Source of the DNA: Ceratothoa steindachneri
Lineage: Eukaryota > Arthropoda > Malacostraca > Isopoda > Cymothoidae
Reading direction: 5' to 3'
Length of the DNA: 64,000 bases
Assembly (NCBI GenBank): GCA_963969495.1
Contig: OZ018337.1
Coordinates: 84,852,777 to 84,916,776 of the forward strand
The notes under the pieces are model-generated. The model had not been told where the DNA came from. It did not search any database and saw only the letters and a program-made list of their open reading frames with translations. Positions 48,053 through 57,090 of this stretch are shown here, in pieces. How positions within the stretch are numbered: position 1 is the first letter of the stretch; each line of letters begins with the position of its first letter. The position numbers were made by a program, and so were the translations under genes.

Positions 48053-50159
48053 TGTCCCTTCCCCTGTCTTCCCTTCGAGAAGACGCCATGGTCTCCTCGC
48101 CAACTTCTTCGAGGAAGCTGCTTCCGAACTCGGCGCCCTACGCGTCGTCGAACCTGCCCCTTTGAGGGATTTCTTCACGTCTGCGGCTATGGAACTGGGC
48201 AGCCTTAGGGTACGTTCACCTTCTCCCCCGCTCAGGACTATTAGTTGCATCCCCCTTCCAGGACTCGCCGTCCCTACCGTCGTCAGTTTCCCCCCTCCCT
48301 CGCCTTCCATCTGTTCCGCCGCCACTTCCGAAGATGTGAGACCCCCTCCTAGTCCTGATTTCCTTCTAGACCCTGCGAGCGGCCCCCCTGACATTTTAAG
48401 GGGTAACGACAACGGTGATGACAACAACCGCACCGAAGGAAACGATAACAACAACAACAACCCTCAAGAGGGCAACGCTGATCAGGAATGGGTCAGCCCC
48501 TGCAATGACCCCCTTCGGCAGGATACCCCCAGAGTGGATGGGGATGTCCCCCTTGACGTTGAGCCTCCGGGCTCTTTTGACTCTGCCTCGCCTTCCTCTC
48601 ACCTTCTCAAGGCCAATGTGGGTAGTGGAATCAAGGTCTTCTTAAACAAAGGCTACAAATGCTGGAAGACTTCGTCATCTTCGTACATGCCGTGGGTCAA
48701 CCATCTCCTCGACACGGGCATTCTGGAGCGTGGACATATTAGGTGCGCGCACAGAATCTTTGGGGTCGCTAAACCCAACGGATGTGCAAGACTAATATAT
48801 GATATGTCTCCTGCTTCGTGGGCTTATGAGCCCCCCTCCTTCTCCCTCCCCTCCATCAGGAACATTTTCGACAACACGGTAGGAATTTGGGCTGTCAAGA
48901 TCGACCATAAAGATGGTTTCTATCACCTGCGTCTCCACCCCGCCGCCAGACCTTGGTTTGGCCTCCGCGTGGGCCGGGAATCCTTCAGATTCACGCGCCT
49001 GCCCATGGGCTTCAGTGGCTCACCATTTCTTATGCAAATGGTCACCTCCACGGTTGTTAACCAGTGGGCCCACACTGCCGGTGTCAAGGCTTTCACTTAT
49101 ATGGATGATGTCCTGGCTGTGGGCACCAGGAGAGCCCTCAGAAGATTCCTCAAACTTGCCGAGACAAGTTCGGCCAACGTTAATTGGCGTAAGTCGGTGT
49201 CCGTTCCAAGTAAGCGACTTAGCTACTTGGGATGGAACATCGATTTAAAGTCAAGAAAGGTTCAACTCACTACCACCCTCAAGGACAAGACCCAACGCGC
49301 CCTCCGTACTCTGGCCACTACCCCGGTCAGCGACAAGTGCTGGCAGCGGCTAGCCGGCCTCCTGAATTTCGTGTTACCCCCCTTTCGCCTTCCCCATTGC
49401 TGGGTGCAGTTGTGCCACTTCCCGCCCTTCCGCGAGAACCCCGGCACCCTGGCCTCTCTGGCCCCCTTTATCCACCAGAAATGGACGTCCCTCTCCTGCC
49501 CCAAGGCTAAAGGCCCGGGCATCTTCGTTGACGCCTCGACCACCGGTTTTGCCTGGTGGTGTCAGGGTGAAGCCATCGCCTGGGACGTTCGGTCCTGGGA
49601 CGCCTCTATTTTCGAATTAGAGTCGCTTGCCCTCACCTTGGCCCTCATAGCCGCCCCCCGTGCTTTACTCTATGGTGACAACCAGGGTGCGCTCTGGAAC
49701 CTAAAAAGGGGGAAGCTCCCTACGCGCTTCCTCGCTGCCTTCTCTACCAGGGCTTTGGTGGCTTTCACGGCCTCCTTCAGACGGGCTTCCAGAAGCCTGG
49801 CTTATGTCAGGTCCGCTCACAATCCTGCAGATCAGCCGTCCAGGAGCTACGCAACATCATAGGCACGCTGTGGGCGCCTCAGCCTGTGACTATATAAGCA
49901 GACGCGCCCAAGCATCTGGACGGTCGTTTTTTGGATCCTGAAGAGTCAAGACGTTCTCCCGCCCTCCCTTTTCCCCTTGTTTTATTTAATTTTATATAGC
50001 CTTTCCCGTTTTTTCTTTCCCCTCTGGGTCTTTCTGTTCTTTGACCTCCTCCTTTGTCTTTCGTCTGTTTATTAAGACCTTGTCGTTAAGTTCACCCTCC
50101 TTGTCTTTGTTTTTCTTGTTAAGATCATCAGAAAAATGATCAAAACCCGAAACACAGAG
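48053..50159 (+). mobile_element. GC-rich RT-RNase H retroelement inserted in integrase (right copy)
   Basis: About 2.1 kb defined on both sides by the interrupted integrase gene. It holds one long ORF and a 3' region of about 300 bases with pyrimidine-rich tracts, ending in a hairpin GATCAT-cagaaaa-ATGATC followed by aaaacCCGAAACAC. No LTRs, no second ORF, and no integrase or tyrosine recombinase of its own are visible. The 5' limit is set by loss of integrase similarity and could be off by about 10 bases; I could not identify a target-site duplication. Confidence 0.75.
48189..49862 (+). CDS. RT-RNase H protein (right copy, intact ORF)
   Basis: Reverse transcriptase followed by RNase H, making and processing an RNA-templated DNA copy. 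From the first ATG the protein is 557 residues; the frame is open farther upstream to about 48027 without another ATG. Residues 1-140 are low-complexity (Ser/Pro-rich, then an Asn/Asp run). RT: motif A KIDHKDGFYHL (Asp239; the left copy has Leu at 240), LPMGFSGSPFL, the YMDD box (304-307) and LGWNID. RNase H: FVDAST (Asp448), ELES (Glu476/478), YGDN (Asp497) and HNPADQPSR (Asp548), so all four catalytic acidic residues are present. The layout resembles DIRS-type or other LTR-lineage RT-RH units, not LINE or Penelope. No protease, integrase or recombinase is attached. Confidence 0.88.
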   Translation: MELGSLRVRSPSPPLRTISCIPLPGLAVPTVVSFPPPSPSICSAATSEDVRPPPSPDFLLDPASGPPDILRGNDNGDDNNRTEGNDNNNNNPQEGNADQEWVSPCNDPLRQDTPRVDGDVPLDVEPPGSFDSASPSSHLLKANVGSGIKVFLNKGYKCWKTSSSSYMPWVNHLLDTGILERGHIRCAHRIFGVAKPNGCARLIYDMSPASWAYEPPSFSLPSIRNIFDNTVGIWAVKIDHKDGFYHLRLHPAARPWFGLRVGRESFRFTRLPMGFSGSPFLMQMVTSTVVNQWAHTAGVKAFTYMDDVLAVGTRRALRRFLKLAETSSANVNWRKSVSVPSKRLSYLGWNIDLKSRKVQLTTTLKDKTQRALRTLATTPVSDKCWQRLAGLLNFVLPPFRLPHCWVQLCHFPPFRENPGTLASLAPFIHQKWTSLSCPKAKGPGIFVDASTTGFAWWCQGEAIAWDVRSWDASIFELESLALTLALIAAPRALLYGDNQGALWNLKRGKLPTRFLAAFSTRALVAFTASFRRASRSLAYVRSAHNPADQPSRSYATS

Positions 50160-50525
50160 CTGAAGTTAAGTAAAGAAATTTCTATATAAGATAGCTGATT
50201 ATGTTTGAATCTCACGCGTTTCCAGTACGAAATAGGGTGGAGTGAGAAAAACTACAAGATATATATAATTTCAATTCTATTGCCCTGTATTATATTGAAG
50301 ATTTAAATGGAGAACATATTAAAGGTGAGGTTTATTTCAAAGAAGTACAGAAAGTAAAATTTGACTCCCGTAAGAAATAGATAGTGGAGAGGATACTAAA
50401 TTTAGCTTGTTTTTATATGCCCTTTCGCTTTGAAAGAGCATGGAAAAACAAGTTATATTTAGTAAAATGGCGAGAGGTCTCAGAATCGTTTAACTCATAT
50501 ATCAAGGCATGTGATATTTCCCTAA
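50160..50525 (+). pseudogene. Maverick integrase, 3' part (right copy)
   Basis: Resumes the integrase after the inserted element. YKIADYV and ISRV (near 50190-50222), EIGWSEKNYKI, and then after a frame change EDLNGEHIKGEVYFKEVQ form the SH3-like C-terminal domain. Farther on, KNKLYLVKWREVSESFNSYI (about 50443-50505) is a chromodomain of the kind at the end of Polinton integrases. At least one stop and two frame changes. Confidence 0.68.
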
Positions 50526-50591
50526 ATTATTGAGCAAATACATTCCTAAAATTATATAAAGGTGGGAGATGTGGAAGGTTTTATATCAGTT

Positions 50592-51253
50592 ATGAAGATG
50601 GAGCCAGAGAGTGTTTATGTAACCATTCCTTCCTCCTCTTCTCTGAATGTTTACCCTCAAAATACCATGTCAGACTATAATAGAATTGAGTTGCACAAAT
50701 CCATAATAACAATTTATAGGGAATATCTATATAGTTACTAAGTCTACACACTCATTCACAGTCTATCGAAAAATTGCAGAAGTAAAGAACTATGCATCAA
50801 ATACTATACTGGCAAGAGGACTAAGCTTACGATGAGATTTGGATAAATGCTGCATATCACAAAAATGAAAAGGCCCCTATAGAGAAAATGAATCTGAAAA
50901 TGAAACAGAAATTATCATCTCAAGATTTAATGTTTCAATCTGACAGAAAGCAACGGAAAATGCCTTCCGCTTATATGTTCATTGATCAATGTGAAAAGGA
51001 AGGAAAATCTATTAATTCATCTGCCATAAGAATTTTCCGCTATAATGAAAAGATCTATTAGAGATAATATGCCAAAATTAAATCATTGTATAGCGTTAAA
51101 TATAGATTTACTGCTCTTATTCCTCATCCGAGATCATGTTATATTTATTCTAACCTTGGAGACTATCAGTTAGTAGGCGGGAGACAGTCCAGGCTGATGA
51201 GAATTATTCAACTTCCTTTCAATGATGGTTCAATTCAGTATAACTTTTTATAA
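50592..51253 (+). pseudogene. Maverick capsid-type gene with YVTIPSSSS start (right copy)
   Basis: Begins at tandem in-frame ATGs (50592 and 50598) with ESVYVTIPSSSS and YPQNTMSDY, the characteristic N-terminus of a conserved Polinton virion-type protein. After a decayed middle, a later frame (about 51101-51253) carries CYIYSNLGDYQLVGG, matching that protein's C-terminal block. Lies directly downstream of the integrase C-terminus on the same strand. Exact capsid role not resolved. Confidence 0.58.
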
Positions 51254-51416
51254 TCCACACTATCTGAATCTAAGCTCTGGGAATTTGAGATCAATTTATA
51301 TTTATATAAGAACGGTTAAAAGAGAAAGATCCCCATTCTTTGTTGGTCATGTGATGACAAAACTACACATTAGGAGTAAACATTAAACGATAATTAAAAA
51401 TGTAGAATGACCACTC

Positions 51417-51626
51417 GTGTTTAAAGGATTAATAGCCCAGAGGGAACGTGGTCTTCGATTTCTCTTCTCTTCCCTATTCAGAAAAACAGCACCATATCTA
51501 AAGAGTGATGCTTGTTATCTAGGAAAGGAGGCTATTTCAGCCAGTTTCGATACTGTTCGAAATATGCTGCATGGAAAGATTGCAAAGCAAGCTCTGAGAG
51601 ACCAGTTGGAAAAGGGTAAAAAATAA
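51417..51626 (+). CDS. Small Maverick structural-type protein (right copy)
   Basis: A short basic protein with FLFSSLFRKTAPYLK, GKEAISASFDTVRNML and a Lys-rich C-terminus. Small Maverick proteins with the pattern LFR.a.P.LK..A..vGKEAl are, from memory, a constant companion of the capsid genes; a role in the virion or DNA binding is inference. The 69-codon frame starts at a TTT/TTA region without a clear ATG, so the true N-terminus may lie upstream and be lost. It sits between two capsid-type genes, all on the same strand. Confidence 0.55.
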   Translation: MFKGLIAQRERGLRFLFSSLFRKTAPYLKSDACYLGKEAISASFDTVRNMLHGKIAKQALRDQLEKGKK

Positions 51627-51871
51627 TATCACCAGGATATTAGACACTATATTAGAATAAAGCTAAAATCTGAGAGGGATAATAAGAGGAAATCAGAAAA
51701 AAAATAGGTGTAATAAATATGCGAAAATAGATGAAAAAGAAGTTGAAGAAAGTTGAAAATAGATGCTGATGAGTCTAAGGATATTTTTTCCAAATAATAT
51801 AAACCATCATACATTTCACAGATGTTCTCATAAAGATATTAACGACTGAAAATCTTATATGTGTAAAATAA

Positions 51872-52335
51872 ATGCTCTTCATCCAAACCCAAACTTCCAT
51901 TGTTGAAAGCAATTATGAACTTTTCTTTACCTTCATCAATATCTCTTCCGACCTCATACCGGTTGAATATTATGTATCTGATAACAGAGAGTATTATGTA
52001 GACCCTAGTGAGGTTCATCTTTATATTTAAGCAAGAATTTTAAAGTCAAACGGAAGCCAACTTCTAGATGGGGAGAATCTTTTACCTGAAAATAATATTC
52101 TTAACACTTTGTTCATCAATGTTGATATTTATTTAAATGAAACATCTGTAAATTCGATTGGAAATAATTACCCCTATCGTGCATATTTAGAGACCCCTGT
52201 TGAACTATACTGAAGAATAAAAATCTACTTTTTTTTCAACTGCAGGATAGTACACTAGTAAAAGGGAGTATAGGAGGCTACACGCTGATTTCTTCTCACA
52301 ACATAAGTTGAAAGACCATTTGAATTAGACTATTT
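51872..52335 (+). pseudogene. Maverick capsid-type gene, F54H12.2-like (right copy)
   Basis: N-terminal part of the Polinton gene often annotated as F54H12.2-like, a virion-type (jelly-roll) structural protein. Blocks can be read in order: REYYVDPSEVHLYI, a stop, NGSQLLDGENLLP, NILNTLFINVDIYLNET, YPYRAYLET, then after a frame change LLNYTEE and KSTFFQLQ, and finally RLHADFFSQHKL. These match the family order closely, but the C-terminal half is missing. I am not sure whether this is the major or a minor capsid protein. Confidence 0.62.
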
Positions 52336-52649
52336 GGACGATACAGGTCTAGTTGCGTCATGGACTTTTTACTCGTTATATAACGGTATAGGGTGTATTG
52401 GAGTTAGGCAGAGTATTGAAATTACCTAAGAAAAATTTATAAAAAGTAAAAATATTTATCGTATTAACCTAAATCAGGATAAGTGTACTACTTGAGTTGG
52501 AAAATGCTCCAATCCTATAAAACAGAGGACATTATCAGTTTAGTTTAAATCTCTATTAATAGAACCGGTCTTCCTTGTTATATATGCAGAGTTTCAGTCT
52601 GTTATTGAGATAGATAAGTTTAGGAACGTACTAGTTTTTACTTAATAAA

Positions 52650-53115
52650 ATGAATTCAGTAGAAATTAAAGAACTATTTGAACGAGAGAAAACTACAGAA
52701 CGAGATTTGGATGAATATTTTGCGAGAGATACTGATCTATGTTTACCTTTAAAACCGCCAGCAGCTTATATAATTAATCTGGACAAAAGCCATAGATTTG
52801 GTGAGCATTGGACCACTTTCTTTGTTAACAAAAAATCTGTATTATTTCGATAGCCTATGTCTAGGGTTGCAGAATGATGTTTATATTCGTAAAAACTTAG
52901 TAAAAATGAATAAAATTATTATCGTCAATCCATTCAGAGTTCAAAGTTACTTTTCAACTCATGTGCCTTGTTTTATGTCTATTTCAGTCTATCATTTTAA
53001 AAACCAACAGTTTAAAAGTAAAATAAATCATTATATCAAGCTAGACTTTAAAAACAACACATTTGAAAAAAAAGACAAGAAAATCACTTATTCTGTGAAA
53101 GGAGCTTTCAACTGA
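52650..53115 (+). pseudogene. Maverick adenain-like protease (right copy, frameshifted)
   Basis: Cysteine protease of the adenovirus-protease type found in Maverick/Polinton elements, where it matures capsid proteins. The first frame (52650-52853) carries AAYIINLDKSHRFGEHW, the block with the catalytic His. The second (open at 52798-53115) continues with YYFDSLCLGL, the partner acidic block, then QSYFSTHVPCF, the expected position of the catalytic Cys. A one-base frame change separates the halves, and the context around the Cys is altered from the usual CG. It is the last recognisable gene of the Maverick block. Confidence 0.68.
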
Positions 53116-53652
53116 CAAACGCTGAAATGTTCAAGAAAATCACAAATCTCCCCACAAGATTTCCACTCCTCATCTGTCAGGTCTTTTATTTTCTTAAACT
53201 AAGTTAAAGAAATTAAAATACCATAAGAGAGAAAAAGCTTCTTCCCAACAAGCTGTGATCTATAATAATTAAATATCGAAATTTTGGAATGCCCTTTTGG
53301 TATCTCTACAAATGGGGGGCGAGGGAGAGGGGTAAGGGTTAGAAAAGTAAGATTGGTCAATGGCTCAGTTTAAACAGAAGATAGCTATCTCTTTACCTTA
53401 TTGTGACTTCTTTGAGAAAAAAAACCAAATATGTTTATTCAAGTCGTATGAGGGAACGGTGTCAAGGTTGGAAAATATGGTTTGATAACTATCTCTGCTT
53501 CATCAAATCTTGTGCCCTGAAAATCAAAACAGAGGATGAATAAACAACCAAGAAAACAATATCGAAAAGGAATCGTGGGAAGCGTTGTAGAGCGGAAAAA
53601 TATGTATATATGTAATAACATCTAAAATGCGAGTCCATGCCTTAGAAAGCTC

Positions 53653-53654
<2 letters not shown>
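53116..53654. other. No gene recognised (right arm)
   Basis: Mirror of 11466-12003. Confidence 0.55.

Positions 53655-53690
<36 letters not shown>
53655..53690. repeat. (GT)n microsatellite, 36 bases (right)
   Basis: Uninterrupted run; mirror of 11432-11465, one repeat unit longer. Confidence 0.95.
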
Positions 53691-53698
<8 letters not shown>

Positions 53699-53745
53699 TT
53701 TCAGACTCTGAATCTTTTCTTTTAAAGGTCACTGACGAAAGTATT

Positions 53746-53756
53746 GGGGGGGGGGG
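53746..53756. repeat. G homopolymer, 11 bases (right)
   Basis: Mirror of the 10-base C run at 11367-11376. Confidence 0.8.
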
Positions 53757-53796
53757 ACACTTGCATTTTACCAAGGCTGGCAGTGACCAATGCTAA

Positions 53797-53826
53797 GGGG
53801 GTAGGGGGAGGGGGGAGGGGATAGGG
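53797..53826 (+). other. G-quadruplex-forming tract (right)
   Basis: Runs of 5, 5, 6, 4 and 3 G separated by TA, A, A and ATA. This satisfies the usual four-run pattern with very short loops. Confidence 0.65.
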
Positions 53827-54365
53827 TAAGGAGACTTGAGTGCGAGTCCATGTTCGTGAGTGCGTATCTGGATACGCTCATAGGTTGCCGAGTTTGTGTG
53901 CACTCGACCCTTCAACTACAATACTACTCATGTCGTACACTCTGGATTTCTGCACAAAGACGTCAACAAATAACAATCCAGTTATTTAGTAGTCATGAAG
54001 CGTCGAGTATGTAATGTGTATAGTTTCTTCTAAAGAAAACTTACTTCAGCAACTTACATATGATGAATGTCACAGTGAACATGAAATGCAAGCGGATTCC
54101 TCTAATATGGGATACGAACCAATAAAGGAAGATACCAGTTGTGATAGAATGACTCTTTAAAAAGGAGAAAGGCAGATGAAGAAACACAGATACATCAGCT
54201 TCCGATCTTTGAAGAAACATCTAGTAAGGAATTTCCATCCGAGGAGGAAGACGCTAAAAATGTACACAAGATGGAATGCAAATGGAGGCTGGTATAGGCC
54301 TATTTTCCTCTAATCCATTTTGATCACGTAGATGAAGTAGAAATGTGTGCACTCATTAACCTTGA

Positions 54366-54665
54366 ACTTTAGTTTTCTCAGCAAGAGAAAAGGTAGCATT
54401 CAGTCTTTTCATTACAAATGACACGTTTCTCCAGATTCAACGGTATAGAAACAGCGTTGTGAGAGAGATTCTCAAAATCTGAGAGCTTTTAGGATTTATT
54501 CCAATCCAGTTTCAAGCAGCTAATTCACAACCAACAAGTTCTAGACAGATGGCAAGGTGTAACGTATGCAAAAAGGTGTGCAGTGCCTCTTTTTTCCAAT
54601 GGAACAAGAATATTTGCCCAGCACATATGAAATTTGTAAATAGTACGAAATGTCCAACTTGCTAA
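54366..54665 (+). pseudogene. Cys-rich (zinc-binding type) ORF remnant, right copy
   Basis: A frame of 100 codons with one internal TGA. After the stop it reads through to a C-terminal module with pairs C-x2-C-x3-C, C-x2-H and C-x2-C (from ATG 54549: C4, C7, C11, C23, H26, C35, C38). This looks like a RING-like or transposase C-terminal zinc ribbon. Upstream (about 54060-54290) an acidic Glu/Asp/Ser-rich stretch is readable with frame changes. An acidic N-terminus plus a Cys-rich C-terminus would fit a piggyBac-type transposase lacking its core, but no catalytic motif is visible, so the family is open. Confidence 0.4.
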
Positions 54666-55500
54666 AAAAATCTCTCGTCGAATTGATCACTTGAAAAGGC
54701 CGAAATAATTAAATATATAATGTATATTTTGTATGGAAACAAGGCTGTTCAAAATGTTATATATGATTCATGGCCCTCCTTGTTTCACGTCAGTGTATAA
54801 GGCTCAACAGGGAAGACTACGAACTCATTATCTTATATATTTACCAAGACAAATAGTCTGTTGACTTAAAGAGATGGGGTTCCTTAGATAACCATTATAT
54901 TAAATCGTTGTTTTACGACTAAGGAGAAATACATTTTTGTCGATTGCCCGAACGGAATTTCTAAGAAGCACGAGAATTCTTTGAAATGAAGACAGATAAA
55001 TGTCATGAACTAATGAGGTGTTTCAGGACTGAGTTTTCTCGACTGTGGTGATTTTTGGCCGAGGCTTTTTTCAGATTTCTCTACTAGATGGAAAATAGTT
55101 ATCATGAGAAAGTGACTGCTATGTAACCCTCATGTAAGAACATAAAATATGTTGTCCCCAACTTTAATATTAGCTCTGTTGATGTTTTATTTTTAAATAT
55201 TTTCCTACGATGTGACTGAATACACGGCCATTAGTAGAAATGAAATTAATTTTATATAAGTGACATCGATAACAATATAACTAATACTGATTAGAAAGAA
55301 AATAATTATATTATTTAAAATTGGAAAAAGTATATAAGTCTATAACCGTCCATTTATTTTAGGGTCTGTGTCACGATCGATTAATAATTTCTTATTTTAA
55401 TCTTTAACCTTTAAGTCACATGTGGTTTAGGAATAACAAGCTATATAAACATCACTAATCTTAACGAATGCCGTAACTTCTAATCTGTATTTCATTAAAA
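54666..55500. other. No gene recognised; unusually diverged between arms
   Basis: Mirror of 9624-10457. Around 55010-55105 about seven differences per hundred bases are visible against the left arm, while 54550-54665 matches it exactly. Confidence 0.6.
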
Positions 55501-57090
55501 TGTTCAGTAATTGCTTCTTTTAAATGGTGAAGTTCAGAGCAGATGAAGGAAAAGGAATTAAATCCCATGATGCCAAGACCAAGAAGGGAATTTCAATTTA
55601 TCTCTTCTCTTTCCTTGGAAATTAATGTTTGTTTCCTCTGAATGATATCACTAGGGGTTTCTGGGGTCGATCGAACAGACGCGAAAGTGATTTCTTTCTT
55701 GCCAAAGCTTAACCCTTCTGCCCAGCTAGCTATCGCCCGATCTCTCAACTTCCCTTACTTTCTAAGGTCCTTGAGAGAGTAGTTGTTTCGCGCATTAATT
55801 TCTACATCGTTGCCTGTAATATTGATACGACTTACCAATCAGGTTTTAAAGCTGGGTACTCTATCAAAATCGCTTTACTCAATGTTACTGATTGCTTACC
55901 TAGAGCTACTGACCGGGCTTCTGCCTCCATCCTCATTCTACCTGACCTCTCCGCTGCCTTTGATACTATTGACCATTCCGTCTTGCTTGACTGGGTTTGC
56001 TCTTACCTTTCGTCTCGCACTCAATCTGTAGTGAGTAACAATGTGTCCTTTGACCCCACTCCCATTCGCTTTGGTGTCCCTCAAGAATCTGTCCTCGGCT
56101 CTCACCTCTTTCTAATCGACTTATACCCTCTTAGCTTCCTCTTACTTAATCTCGGTCTATCCTTCCAGCTCTATGTCGATGACACTCCAATCTTTGGTTC
56201 CCCTTACCACTCGACCAATGCCAACTCAATCTGTGACCTCCTATATGCCTATTCTACTATTTCGGACTGGCTCTCGGTAAACTTCTTCAAATTTAAACAC
56301 TCTAAACCTGAAGCTCTTCTGTTTAGTACCCTCGCTCTAGTAGACAACGTTAGAGTACTTTTTTACTTCCTCCCTCTGGGTGGAAACTCTGTCGATTTCT
56401 CTGATTCTGTTAGAAATCTAGGCATTGTGTTTAATGAGCATCTCTCCTTTAAGCCCCACATCTACAATATTAGTAAATCTGCCGTTTGTTTCCTCCGTAA
56501 CTTCTCCCACATTCGCTTTCACTTCGATCGCCAAAGTCTTGATAATACTGTCTACGCCTTTATTACCTCCCGCCTTGATTACTGTAACTCTCTTCTTGTA
56601 ATTCTACCATCTTCCTCTTTTCCTCCCCTTTAGCTAGTCCAGAACTACGTGGCCCGATTACTGCTCAGTCGCTCTCGCTTCTCTCCTTCTAAGCCCTTGT
56701 CAGATATCAATCTTATCCCAAGGTTCTTCTCGACTTTCAAGGTCATTCACCAAAAGTCCCCAACCTACATTTCCTACGCTCTTTCATTACATATCGTCCC
56801 TCGGGGCCTTCGGTCATCTCATGCTCCTCTACTGAATACTCCTCGCTCGTTCCTGTGCTCAATGAGCGACCGCCACTTCTCAGGCTGTGCCCCCAAGCTT
56901 TGGAATGCTCTTCCAGCCGAAATTAGATCTGCTGCCTCACTTACCATTTTCAAGCGACGCCTAAAAATACATCTGTTCAGGATTCCCTACTCACCCACCT
57001 GATTTTAGACCACAACCAAACGTGCGCTCCTCGAAGGCCTCTGGCCTCGAAGAGCGCATTATAAGAAATTTATTATTATTATTATTACTG
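55501..57090 (+). mobile_element. LINE (CR1/L2-like) reverse transcriptase fragment, right copy
   Basis: Non-LTR retrotransposon, truncated at the 5' end; no endonuclease domain is visible. The RT frame is open from about 55720 (SYRPISQLP, LSKVLERVV, AAFDTIDH, GVPQESVLG, YVDD, then NFFKFKHSKPE) to a TAG at 56631-56633, and continues in the same frame to 57002 with LVQNYVARLL and WNALPAEIRSA, the usual C-terminal signature of CR1/L2/Jockey-type LINEs. The Gly-to-Glu change in GVPQGS is probably inactivating. The 3' end has a hairpin (57024-57057) and a (TTA)n tail, as expected for this group. A further in-frame stop lies just before SYRPIS. Confidence 0.87.
57024..57057 (+). repeat. LINE 3' terminal hairpin (right)
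   Basis: Stem gcgctcctcga / tcgaagagcgc around GGCCTCTGGCC, followed within about 10 bases by a run of TTA repeats to 57088. Hairpin plus microsatellite tail is the expected 3' end of a CR1/L2-type LINE. Confidence 0.65.

Noticed and set aside
48189..49862. A pararetroviral (virus-derived) origin for the YMDD-bearing RT-RNase H
   Set aside because: YMDD plus RNase H and a low-complexity N-terminus occur in several retroelement groups; no terminal-protein or capsid domain is visible and the 3' hairpin is transposon-like. Not enough to claim a viral origin.
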